Assembly (NCBI GenBank): GCA_002748665.1
Contig: PDTB01000018.1
Span: forward strand, 1-64,000
Length of the DNA stretch: 64,000 bases
Origin: Dethiosulfovibrio peptidovorans
GTDB lineage: Bacteria > Synergistota > Synergistia > Synergistales > Dethiosulfovibrionaceae
Direction of reading: 5' to 3'
Numbering within the stretch: position 1 is the stretch's first letter; the number at the start of each line of letters is the position of its first letter. Both the position numbers and the translations under genes were made by a program. Positions 9,235 to 16,465 of the stretch are shown piece after piece. The notes under the pieces are model-generated. The model did no database searches. It was not told where the DNA came from and worked only from the letters and a program-made list of their open reading frames with translations.

Positions 9235-10596
9235 ATGATCTATGATCTGATGGTTCTGGGCGGCGGGCCCGGTGGCTGCAGAGCCGCCGAGCTCGCCGCC
9301 AGAGCCGGTATGAAAACGGTTCTGGTCGAAAAAGATTGCCTAGGAGGTACCTGCCTCAATCGTGGGTGCATTCCCACCAAAGCCTATTACGCTGACGCTG
9401 TCTCAAAACTCGGGCCGGTCGAGGCGATGTGGGCTAAGAAAGAAGCGGTGGTGAAAAAGCTCAAAAAAGGCATCGAGACATTGATGGATCGAGAAGGCGT
9501 CACCGTTCTTCAAGGTGAGGCGTCCATCGCAGATGTTCGAGGTGACGAAAAACGTCTTCTCGTGACGACCGACGGTCGGGAGGAAATCGTCGGTGCTCGT
9601 CGATTGCTTATCGCCACGGGGGCTGTATCTCGTCTATTGGATTTTCCCGGAGCTGACTTGGACGGCATCATCGGTGGCGACTGGGCCGTGACCGATCAGG
9701 GGCTCTGGGACTCATCCATGTCTGACAAGGTCACCTCGGTGGCCGTTATGGGGGCAGGTGTTATCGCTGTCGAGTTTGCCGGGATCCTCAAAGACCTTGG
9801 CAAGGACGTCACCATGCTCAAGCACTCGGACCAGATCCTTCGTCGGTGCGACGAGGACGTCAAGAAAAAAGTCAAACAGATTGTCAAGAAGAAAAAAATA
9901 GCTACGGTAGACTACATGTGCATTCAGGAGGTCGTTCGCGAGGACGGGCGTCTCTGTGTTCGGGGCACGGCTCAGGATCAGGAGATCTCCCTGGTGTGCG
10001 ATCGTCTCATCCTCGCGGCCAGTATGGTCCCGGTTCTCTCGGGCTACGGCCTTGAGGACAGCGGTATTGCCTTCACCGATAAAGGTATCACCGTGGACAA
10101 GCACATGAGAACTTCTGTCGAAGGGGTCTACGCTGTTGGGGACTGTACCGGAGGTATGATGCTTGCCCATCTGGCAGAATACCAGGCTCTCTCCGCTGTC
10201 GAGGATATGCTTGGTCGAGACATGGTTGTGGAGCCTGATAATGTTCCCTCCTGTATTTTCTTTGACCCCGAGATCGCTTACGTGGGACGTACCGAACAGG
10301 AGGCCCGGGACGAGGGGATTGATATCGCTGTTGGTCGGGTGTTCTTCGCCGCCAACGGGATGGCCTTGGCTATGGGGCATTCCGATGGCTTCGTGAAGGT
10401 CATTTCCGAGAGAGTATCGGGAAAGATCCTCGGTGTCCATATCATCGGGCCCGAGGCCTCTGCCCTCATTTCTGAGGCAGCCTTGGCTGTGAACCGTGGC
10501 CTCACGGTGCGAGAGGTGGCCTACACGGTGCATCCTCATCCCACCTTGAGCGAGTGTTTCAAGGACGCCCTCTTCCGAATCCTTGACGAAAAATAA
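9235..10596 (+). CDS. lpdA: Dihydrolipoyl dehydrogenase (L protein)
   Basis: This flavoprotein disulfide reductase reoxidises dihydrolipoyl-GcvH with NAD+. It has 453 residues. The FAD-binding GGGPGGCRAAELAARAG is at the N-terminus, and the redox pair is seen in GGTCLNRGCIPTK. A second nucleotide-binding motif (GAGVIAVEFA) lies mid-chain, and the C-terminal catalytic HPHPTLSE is present. A lysine-rich stretch near residues 215-223 is unusual. No 2-oxoacid dehydrogenase E1/E2 genes are nearby, so service to glycine cleavage is the natural reading. Confidence 0.93.
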   Translation: MIYDLMVLGGGPGGCRAAELAARAGMKTVLVEKDCLGGTCLNRGCIPTKAYYADAVSKLGPVEAMWAKKEAVVKKLKKGIETLMDREGVTVLQGEASIADVRGDEKRLLVTTDGREEIVGARRLLIATGAVSRLLDFPGADLDGIIGGDWAVTDQGLWDSSMSDKVTSVAVMGAGVIAVEFAGILKDLGKDVTMLKHSDQILRRCDEDVKKKVKQIVKKKKIATVDYMCIQEVVREDGRLCVRGTAQDQEISLVCDRLILAASMVPVLSGYGLEDSGIAFTDKGITVDKHMRTSVEGVYAVGDCTGGMMLAHLAEYQALSAVEDMLGRDMVVEPDNVPSCIFFDPEIAYVGRTEQEARDEGIDIAVGRVFFAANGMALAMGHSDGFVKVISERVSGKILGVHIIGPEASALISEAALAVNRGLTVREVAYTVHPHPTLSECFKDALFRILDEK

Positions 10597-10657
10597 TTCA
10601 TGCATATAGGCAGGATGGCCGAAAAGAAAAAAGAACGAACCTGAGGAGGTGATGCCT

Positions 10658-10831
10658 ATGGATATGAGTATGATTGGGGGTATCTCAGCCATGAAACACG
10701 CCGAGACGATGACCAAGGTCGGTCTGGCAGTCCAGAAAAAAACCATGGATCTGATGGAGATGCAGGGCCAGATGCTCCAGGAGATGATGGCCTCCATGGG
10801 GGTCGGTCAGAATCTGGATGTTCAGGCCTGA
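10658..10831 (+). CDS. YjfB-like small protein (putative motility protein family)
   Basis: This 57-residue protein is methionine- and glutamine-rich, with a helical middle (VQKKTMDLMEMQGQMLQEMM). The pattern resembles the YjfB family of small putative motility proteins, whose function is unknown. GAGGAGG lies 8 bases before ATG 10658. ATGs at 10652 and GTG 10649 are too close to it. It sits 61 bases after lpdA and before two hairpins, so it may be cotranscribed with the gcv operon or have its own promoter. Confidence 0.6.
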   Translation: MDMSMIGGISAMKHAETMTKVGLAVQKKTMDLMEMQGQMLQEMMASMGVGQNLDVQA

Positions 10832-10854
10832 CGACCAAGTCCCTGAGACGTAAG

Positions 10855-10894
10855 GAGAGCGGTGGATCGGTTTGTGATCGGATCCACCGCTCTC
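10855..10894 (+). terminator. Long hairpin after the YjfB-like gene
   Basis: A perfect 14-bp stem (10855-10868 with 10881-10894) closes a 12-base loop. It has no T-run of its own but stands just upstream of a second hairpin with a T-run, so the pair may act together. Confidence 0.55.
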
Positions 10895-10907
10895 TCGTCA
10901 CATGAAG

Positions 10908-10943
10908 AAAGGCCGAAGAGTTTGTCCTCGGTCTTTGTTTTTT
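10908..10943 (+). terminator. Rho-independent terminator between the YjfB-like gene and tRNA-Glu
   Basis: AAAGGCCGA (10908-10916) pairs with TCGGTCTTT (10928-10936) with one G-U wobble, followed by TTTTTT at 10938-10943. It ends plus-strand transcription before the convergent tRNA gene. The same hairpin could help end the tRNA transcript on the other strand. Confidence 0.75.
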
Positions 10944-10947
10944 GAGT

Positions 10948-11023
10948 TGGCAGTCCCTAGGGGATTCGAACCCCTGTTACCGGGCTGAGAACCCGGCGTC
11001 CTAGGCCACTAGACGAAGGGACC
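10948..11023 (-). tRNA. tRNA-Glu, anticodon CTC
   Basis: On the minus strand the gene starts GGTCCCTTCGTCTAG and ends GACTGCCA with an encoded CCA. The anticodon arm is CCGGG, loop TTCTCAG, CCCGG, which places CTC at positions 34-36. The T arm contains GGTTCGAATCC. The length is 76 bases and all four stems pair. A good promoter lies just upstream. Confidence 0.96.
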
Positions 11024-11040
11024 TTCTTGGAATAAAAGGC

Positions 11041-11069
11041 ATTGTATCCGAAGAGAACCCCTTTGACAA
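11041..11069 (-). promoter_or_regulatory. tRNA-Glu promoter
   Basis: On the minus strand TTGTCA (11069-11064) and TACAAT (11046-11041) are 17 bases apart. They place the start point about 10 bases before the mature tRNA. Confidence 0.75.
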
Positions 11070-11197
11070 GGGGGATTTTTCTTGAAATCAGCCGTGAAAT
11101 TTGTCTCAGAGAAGGAACTTTCTCCTTCGTATCGAGAATAAATTTTCTTCTTCAAGAAAAAAGAGAGCTCTTCCATGATCAAAAAAGCTCTGGAGAC

Positions 11198-11226
11198 TTG
11201 ACCAGTGCTGGATGAGCTGATAAAAC
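11198..11226 (+). promoter_or_regulatory. Probable promoter of the HU gene
   Basis: TTGACC (11198-11203) and TAAAAC (11221-11226) are 17 bases apart, about 65 bases before the GTG start. The -35 is good and the -10 is weak. The rest of 11070-11197 holds only short inverted repeats. Confidence 0.45.
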
Positions 11227-11291
11227 TGTTTCAGGCGTGTGGTGAATTCCACGCAGCATTTTTATCCAATCTTTTGAGGAGGTAGTCTGTC

Positions 11292-11567
11292 GTGACCAAG
11301 ACCGAACTTATCGAAGCAGTGGCCAAATCCGCAGAGCTGAGCAAAAAGGCAGCGGGTGAGGCGGTATCGGCCGTCGTAGAGGCTGTCGAGGAAGCCTTGG
11401 TTAGGGGGGAAAAAGTTCAGCTTGTGGGATTCGGTACCTTCGAGGTCCGGGAAAGGGCCGCGAGGACTGGCCGAAATCCTCAGAATCCTGATAAGACCAT
11501 CCAGATTCCCGCGAAGAAAGTCCCGGTTTTTCGTCCTGGGAAGGCTTTGAAGGATCGGGTAAACTGA
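11292..11567 (+). CDS. hup: HU family DNA-binding protein
   Basis: This is a small nucleoid protein that bends DNA as a dimer. The 91 residues match HU. The start MTKTELIEAVAKSAELSKK, the motif VQLVGFGTFEVRERAARTGRNP and the end VPVFRPGKALKDRV are canonical. The start is GTG 11292 after GAGGAGG. It is monocistronic, with its own promoter and terminator. Confidence 0.95.
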   Translation: MTKTELIEAVAKSAELSKKAAGEAVSAVVEAVEEALVRGEKVQLVGFGTFEVRERAARTGRNPQNPDKTIQIPAKKVPVFRPGKALKDRVN

Positions 11568-11595
11568 CGGTATTGAGATTCGTATGAAGACTCAA

Positions 11596-11636
11596 AGAGG
11601 GAAGGCAAAAGGACGAGGAGTCCGTGCCTTCCCTCT
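11596..11636. terminator. Bidirectional terminator between hup and rsmA
   Basis: A perfect 12-bp stem (AGAGGGAAGGCA at 11596-11607 with 11625-11636) closes a 17-base loop. A short T-rich run follows on the plus strand, and CTTTGAG on the minus strand. It lies between two convergent genes. Confidence 0.7.
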
Positions 11637-11639
11637 CGT

Positions 11640-12431
11640 TTATTGTATGGCTCGCCGAAGGGCGAGCCATTGATCGCTTGTGAGATCCTCTGCTCGAGCG
11701 GAGGGGGAGATCCCTGCCTGTTCAAAAGCGCTCAGGAGTTCGTTTTTCTCGTACCCCAAGACCGTCAGGTTATTGGTCAGTTTTTTCCGTCTCTGGGCAA
11801 ATCCTCCGCGAAGGATACGTCTCCAGATTGAGTCCTGGGCCAGCTCTCTCTGATCATCAATCCAAATCTCCACCAAAGCCGAGTGGACCCTGGGGATCGG
11901 GCGAAAGGAACCAGGAGAGACCTTCATGTATACCTTAGCTTGTCCCATGGCTTCGATTGCGATGCCCAGAGGATATCGGTCCTTGGTTCCCTCATGGGCC
12001 ACGAGACGATCGGCAGCCTCCTTTTGTACCATGAGAATGAGGTACTGCAATCCGAGAGGGGCCAGTTTCTCCAGGAGTGCCCATAAAAGAGGTGTGGTGA
12101 CGTGGTAGGGGATATTCGCCACTACCTTGTTGGGACATGGGGTCAAGGTCTCGTATGGGAAGGTGACTCCGTCACCCCAGTGGAGGGAGAAACGAGGCCC
12201 CTCACAGTCCCGGAGGTACGACTCTAGCCGGCGATCGATCTCAACCGAGTGGAGATGGGAACACGGAGACTCCAGTATCGCTCGACTCAGAACGCCCTGA
12301 CCGGGGCCGATCTCCAGCACCACGTCGTTGGAATTCAAGTTTGCCCGAACGATGATTTGCCGGACGATCTCCCGGTTGATCAGGAAGTTCTGCCCCAGAT
12401 TGGTGTTCGGTGTAAACGTACGTTGATGTAT
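11640..12431 (-). CDS. rsmA: 16S rRNA dimethyladenosine transferase RsmA (KsgA); start codon unclear
   Basis: It dimethylates two adjacent adenines near the 3' end of 16S rRNA. The SAM-binding VVLEIGPGQGVLSRAI and the catalytic NIPYHVTTPLLW are clear, as is the C-terminal GFAQRRKKLTNNL. The conserved N-terminal motif (NLGQNFLINREIVRQII) lies upstream of the first usual start codon (TTG at 12338) in the same frame, so that start is too late. Upstream the frame is closed by a TGA at 12440-12438, and only three codons later comes ATA (12431-12429), placed a few bases after AGGTGA. No ATG, GTG or TTG lies between. I give the ATA as the provisional start (263 residues, normal length). An uncommon start codon or a sequence error are both possible. 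Confidence 0.85.
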   Translation of the reverse strand: MHQRTFTPNTNLGQNFLINREIVRQIIVRANLNSNDVVLEIGPGQGVLSRAILESPCSHLHSVEIDRRLESYLRDCEGPRFSLHWGDGVTFPYETLTPCPNKVVANIPYHVTTPLLWALLEKLAPLGLQYLILMVQKEAADRLVAHEGTKDRYPLGIAIEAMGQAKVYMKVSPGSFRPIPRVHSALVEIWIDDQRELAQDSIWRRILRGGFAQRRKKLTNNLTVLGYEKNELLSAFEQAGISPSARAEDLTSDQWLALRRAIQ

Positions 12432-12455
12432 AGTGCTTCACCTGCCTATGGACAA
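12427..12455 (-). promoter_or_regulatory. Possible rsmA promoter
   Basis: On the minus strand TTGTCC (12455-12450) and TATACA (12432-12427) are 17 bases apart. The -10 overlaps the candidate ATA start, so transcripts from it would begin inside the conserved N-terminal coding region. It may be fortuitous. Confidence 0.3.
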
Positions 12456-12484
12456 AAAAACGGGAAGCCAAAAGGCTTCCCGTT
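12454..12484 (-). terminator. Terminator of tRNA-Pro
   Basis: Read on the minus strand, an 11-bp stem (12484-12474 with 12469-12459) closes a TTTT loop and runs into seven T (12460-12454). It lies between tRNA-Pro and rsmA, which is transcribed in the same direction. Confidence 0.88.
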
Positions 12485-12492
12485 GAACACTC

Positions 12493-12570
12493 TGGTCGGG
12501 ACGAGAGGATTTGAACCTCCGACCACCTGAACCCCATTCAGGTACGCTAGCCAGGCTGCGCTACGTCCCG
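12493..12570 (-). tRNA. tRNA-Pro, anticodon GGG
   Basis: On the minus strand the gene starts CGGGACGTAGCGCAG and ends with an encoded CCA. The anticodon arm is CCTGA, loop ATGGGGT, TCAGG, giving GGG. The T arm contains GGTTCAAATCC and the acceptor stem CGGGACG/CGTCCCG pairs fully. The length is 78 bases. Confidence 0.95.
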
Positions 12571-12585
12571 TCCGTAACAAGGAGC

Positions 12586-12614
12586 ATTATACATGAGGCT
12601 ATGTTGGTGGTCAA
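12586..12614 (-). promoter_or_regulatory. tRNA-Pro promoter
   Basis: On the minus strand TTGACC (12614-12609) and a perfect TATAAT (12591-12586) are separated by 17 bases. The start point falls a few bases before the tRNA. Confidence 0.82.
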
Positions 12615-12653
12615 CACCCCAAAACATGAGCGCAATCAGGGATTTTATACAGC

Positions 12654-15600
12654 TCAGACCTTGTACCCATCAGAGAGTTTCTTGTACGTCTCGTATCGCT
12701 GTTTGGCTGAGATCTCTGCTGCTTCGAAGAGCTCCTCAGCCTCCTTCGGGAAGGTTTTCATCAGGGACGAGTAGCGGACCTCGCTGAGGATGAACTCCCG
12801 GAAGGAGCTTTTGGGTGCCTTTGAGTCAAGTTTAAAGGGGTTCTTCCCTTCCTCGACAGTCGGATTGTACCGGAACAGGTGCCAGTATCCGGACTCCACG
12901 GCCCTCTTTTCCTGATTCTGGCTTCGCCCCATGCCCTCCTTTAAACCGTGGTTGATGCAGGGGGCGTAGGCGATAATCAGGGACGGTCCATTATAGGCCT
13001 CTGCCTCGGTAACGGCTTTCATGAGCTGGTTCTTATCGGCTCCCATGGCAACCTGGGCTACGTAAACGTAGCCGTACGTCATAGCCATCCGGCCCAGATC
13101 TTTCTTTGCGACTTTTTTCCCAGAGGCTGCGAACTTGGCTACCGCTGCTATGGGGGTGGATTTGGATGACTGACCGCCGGTGTTGGAATAGACCTCCGTG
13201 TCGAAGACCATGACGTTGATGTTCTCGCCGGAGGCCAACACGTGGTCCAGACCGCCGTAGCCGATGTCGTAGGCCCAACCATCTCCGCCGAAGATCCACA
13301 CTGATTTTTTAACCAGGTAGTCCTCTCTCTCGGCAATCTCGTTCAACAGGGAGTTGGCCTGATCTGATCCGAGGTCCCTGTCAAGGATGCTTTGAACTCC
13401 CTTGGCTGCTGCTTTGGAGGCCTGGCCGTCCTCGTGATTGTCCAGCCATAAGGTGAGCACTTCTTTTACGTCGTCGTCTATATCCATCTCAACCAGGTTT
13501 CGGACGGTATTCTCCAGTCCCTTGACGGTGTTCTTCACCGAGAGGGCCATGCCGTAACCGTACTCGGCGTTGTCCTCAAAGAGGGAGTTGGCCCATGCAG
13601 GTCCTTGTCCCTTGGTGTTGGTAGAATAGGGCATGCTGGGGGCCGAACCACCCCAGATGGAGGAGCACCCCGTAGCGTTGGCGATGATCATTCTGTCGCC
13701 ATAGAGCTGAGTGATAAGCTTGGCGTAGGGTGTCTCGCCGCAGCCGGCACAGGCTCCCGAGAACTCCAGGAACGGTTGGGCAAACTGACTTCCCTTGACG
13801 GTGTTCACGTTGACCAGGTCTGACTTGTCCGTGGCCGTGACGCCGAACTCCCAGTTTTCGGCCTGAGGATCGATCTGAGTATCCAGAGGCTTCATCTCCA
13901 GGGCCTTGACTGGGCAGATATCGGCACAGTTGCCACACCCGAGGCAGTCCAGAGGGCTGACCTGCATGCGAAATGCCAGTCCCGCCAACTCCTTGCCTTT
14001 GGCGTCCATGGTCGCAAAGGTCTCGGGGGCCTCGCTTCTCTCGGCTTCGTCCAGAAGTACCGGCCTGATTGAGGCGTGGGGGCAGACCATGGCGCACTGG
14101 TTGCACTGGATGCACTTGTCCATGATCCACTCTGGTACGCTCACCGCCACTCCTCGTTTTTCGTAAGCCGACGTACCGCTGGGGAAATGCCCATCCTCTC
14201 GTCCCAGAAAGGCGCTGACCGGAAGGTCCTCGCCCTTTTGGGCGTTGATGGGGCGACAGACATCTTGGATGAACTGAGGAACGTTTTCCCTGCATTTAGG
14301 AGAGGCATCGCAGGAGATCAGCAGGGGAGATTCGAGATCGGCCCAGGCCTCGGGGACGTCGATCTTGATCAGGCCTCCGGCTCCCCTGTCCACAGCCTTG
14401 TCGTTCATGGCCACGATTTTTTCGCCCTTTTTTCCGTAGGTCTTTTCGTTTGCCTCTTTCATGAACCGGACGGCGTCCTCAAATGGGATGACCTTGGCTA
14501 GCTTGAAGAAGGCCGACATCATGATCATGTTGGTTCGGTTGCCCAAGCCGATCTCGACTCCCAGGTCCACGCCGTTGATGACGTAGAAGTCTATCTTTTT
14601 TCTGGCCAGGTATTTTTTGAGATCCACCGGGAGTTTTTCCTCCAGGGTAGCCATATCGGTCCACTGGGTGTTGAGCAAGAACGTGCCATTTTCCTTGAGT
14701 CCTGCTGTGACGTCGTAGAGATAGACGTACTCCTGCTTGTGACAGGCGATGAAGTCCGCCTCCTTGATGAGGTACGTTGACTTGATGGGAGTCTTGCCGA
14801 AACGAAGATGGGAGACCGTTACTCCACCCGACTTCTTCGAGTCGTAGGAGAAGTACCCCTGAGCGTACATATCCGTATTGTCTCCGATGATCTTGATGGC
14901 GTTCTTGTTGGCACCCACCGTCCCGTCGGATCCCAAGCCCCAGAACTTGCATCGGATGGTCCCCTCTGGAGCGGCGTCGATCTCTTCTTTGAGCTCCAGG
15001 GAGAGCCTGGTCACGTCGTCCACGATGCCGATGGTGAAGTTGTTTTTGGGCTCGTAGAGCTTGAGGTTGTCGAAAACCGTTTTGATCCAGCTTGGAGTGG
15101 TGTCGTTGGAGCCCAAACCGTACCGACCGCCGACGATGATGGGACGCTCTGCACGGTTGTTGAACAGGGCGCAGACGTCCTCATAAAGAGGTTCTCCCAG
15201 AGCTCCGGGCTCCTTGGTGCGGTCCAGCACGGCCAAGCGCTGCACAGTAGCTGGGAGGACATTGAAGAAATGCCGAGCTGAGAAGGGGCGATAGAGATGG
15301 ACCTTCAGGACGCCCACTTTTTCGCCCTTGGCCATGAGATAATCCACCGTTTCCTCGCTGGCCTCCGTGGCTGAGCCCATGACGACGACGACCCGGTCAG
15401 CTTCGGGATGGCCGTAGTAGACGAAAGGAGCGTAGTTCCGACCGGTGAGCTTGGAGATCTCCTCCATATATTCCTCAACGATGTCTGGAATATCCAGGTA
15501 GAAGCTGTTGCCTGCCTCCTTGGCCTGGAAGTAGATATCGGGGTTCTGGGCTGTCCCCTTGTGGTAGGGGTGTTCGGGGTTCAGAGCCCGTTCCTTGAAG

Positions 15601-16205
15601 TTTCGAACGGCCTCCCAGTCCACCAACTGAGCCAGATCGTCGTAGTCCAGGACCTCGATTTTCTGGATCTCGTGAGAGGTTCTGAATCCGTCGAAGAAAT
15701 TGAGAAAGGGAATGCTAGACCGAATGGCTGACAGGTGTGCTACCGCCGTCAGGTCCATGGTCTCCTGAACACTTCCCGATGCCAGCATGGCAAAGCCTGT
15801 GGCACGGCAGGCCGTCACGTCACTGTGATCGCCGAAAATAGACAGGGCGTGTCCCGCAACCGCTCTGGCGCTGACGTCGAAAACGCCGGGCAGGAGCTCT
15901 CCTGCGATCTTGTACATGTTGGGCAGCATGAGCAGAAGCCCCTGTGATGCCGTAAAGGTGCTTGTCAGAGATCCTGCGGACAGAGAACCGTGAACCGCTC
16001 CGGCAGCCCCCCCCTCGGACTGCATCTCGGCCAGCTCGACGACCTTGCCAAAGATATTTTTGCGACCGTGAGCCGCCCACTCATCCACGTACTCCGCCAT
16101 AGGAGACGACGGCGTAATCGGATAGATAGCCGCTACCTCGGTGAATGCGTAGGATACATGGGCAGCCGCCATATTCCCGTCCATTGTTTTCCATTGTTTA
16201 GCCAT
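12654..16205 (-). CDS. nifJ: Pyruvate:ferredoxin (flavodoxin) oxidoreductase, single chain
   Basis: It oxidises pyruvate to acetyl-CoA and CO2 while reducing ferredoxin, a central step in amino acid fermentation. It has 1183 residues, the length of fused homodimeric enzymes. The N-terminal domain reads MAKQWKTMDGNMAAAHVSYA and YPITPSSPMAEYVDEWA. Two [4Fe-4S] motifs sit mid-chain (CIQCNQCAMVCPH and CLGCGNCADICPV). The thiamine-pyrophosphate domain has CAGCGETPYAKLITQLYGDR and IFGGDGWAYDIGYGGLDHV. ATG 16205 is chosen because a GAGGGGG lies upstream and the family begins there. An in-frame ATG 36 bases earlier is unlikely. It is monocistronic with a repeat-rich promoter region. Confidence 0.96.
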   Translation of the reverse strand: MAKQWKTMDGNMAAAHVSYAFTEVAAIYPITPSSPMAEYVDEWAAHGRKNIFGKVVELAEMQSEGGAAGAVHGSLSAGSLTSTFTASQGLLLMLPNMYKIAGELLPGVFDVSARAVAGHALSIFGDHSDVTACRATGFAMLASGSVQETMDLTAVAHLSAIRSSIPFLNFFDGFRTSHEIQKIEVLDYDDLAQLVDWEAVRNFKERALNPEHPYHKGTAQNPDIYFQAKEAGNSFYLDIPDIVEEYMEEISKLTGRNYAPFVYYGHPEADRVVVVMGSATEASEETVDYLMAKGEKVGVLKVHLYRPFSARHFFNVLPATVQRLAVLDRTKEPGALGEPLYEDVCALFNNRAERPIIVGGRYGLGSNDTTPSWIKTVFDNLKLYEPKNNFTIGIVDDVTRLSLELKEEIDAAPEGTIRCKFWGLGSDGTVGANKNAIKIIGDNTDMYAQGYFSYDSKKSGGVTVSHLRFGKTPIKSTYLIKEADFIACHKQEYVYLYDVTAGLKENGTFLLNTQWTDMATLEEKLPVDLKKYLARKKIDFYVINGVDLGVEIGLGNRTNMIMMSAFFKLAKVIPFEDAVRFMKEANEKTYGKKGEKIVAMNDKAVDRGAGGLIKIDVPEAWADLESPLLISCDASPKCRENVPQFIQDVCRPINAQKGEDLPVSAFLGREDGHFPSGTSAYEKRGVAVSVPEWIMDKCIQCNQCAMVCPHASIRPVLLDEAERSEAPETFATMDAKGKELAGLAFRMQVSPLDCLGCGNCADICPVKALEMKPLDTQIDPQAENWEFGVTATDKSDLVNVNTVKGSQFAQPFLEFSGACAGCGETPYAKLITQLYGDRMIIANATGCSSIWGGSAPSMPYSTNTKGQGPAWANSLFEDNAEYGYGMALSVKNTVKGLENTVRNLVEMDIDDDVKEVLTLWLDNHEDGQASKAAAKGVQSILDRDLGSDQANSLLNEIAEREDYLVKKSVWIFGGDGWAYDIGYGGLDHVLASGENINVMVFDTEVYSNTGGQSSKSTPIAAVAKFAASGKKVAKKDLGRMAMTYGYVYVAQVAMGADKNQLMKAVTEAEAYNGPSLIIAYAPCINHGLKEGMGRSQNQEKRAVESGYWHLFRYNPTVEEGKNPFKLDSKAPKSSFREFILSEVRYSSLMKTFPKEAEELFEAAEISAKQRYETYKKLSDGYKV

Positions 16206-16269
16206 AAAAATAACCCCCTCTTGAGGTACTGATAAAAACATGAGACTCTATGTATACCCCATACAGCAC

Positions 16270-16297
16270 ATAATAACATCTGAGATCATAAAAGCAA
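16270..16297 (-). promoter_or_regulatory. Probable promoter of the pyruvate:ferredoxin oxidoreductase gene
   Basis: On the minus strand TTGCTT (16297-16292) and TATTAT (16275-16270) are 16 bases apart. TGAGATCAT (plus-strand reading, 16281-16289) lies in the spacer and recurs at 16307-16315 in the upstream inverted repeat. Confidence 0.5.
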
Positions 16298-16304
16298 AGA
16301 GTTC

Positions 16305-16351
16305 TGTGAGATCATTAACCATAAAAAGTGCGTCTGGTTAATGACCTCACA
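16305..16351. repeat. 16-base inverted repeat upstream of nifJ (candidate operator)
   Basis: TGTGAGATCATTAACC (16305-16320) is matched by GGTTAATGACCTCACA (16336-16351) with one mismatched pair and a 15-base spacer. A third partial copy (TGAGATCAT) is inside the nifJ promoter. No T-run follows, so a protein-binding site is more likely than a terminator. The regulator is unknown. Confidence 0.5.
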
Positions 16352-16372
16352 CAGAGTACGAAGAGAGGCTAC

Positions 16373-16403
16373 TTGCGTAGGTAATCACCGAATGAGGTAT
16401 AAT
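16373..16403 (+). promoter_or_regulatory. Probable trmB operon promoter
   Basis: A perfect TATAAT lies at 16398-16403. TTGCGT at 16373-16378 is 19 bases away, so the -35 spacing is not ideal. Confidence 0.45.
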
Positions 16404-16465
16404 GCGATCTGTTTCGGACGATAAGGATAGTGTTGTATTCGTTTCCTTTTTTTGTGGAGGGTGTT

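Noticed and set aside
9712-10797. 361-codon frame antisense to lpdA
   Set aside because: The plus strand carries a complete dihydrolipoyl dehydrogenase, and the antisense product resembles nothing known.
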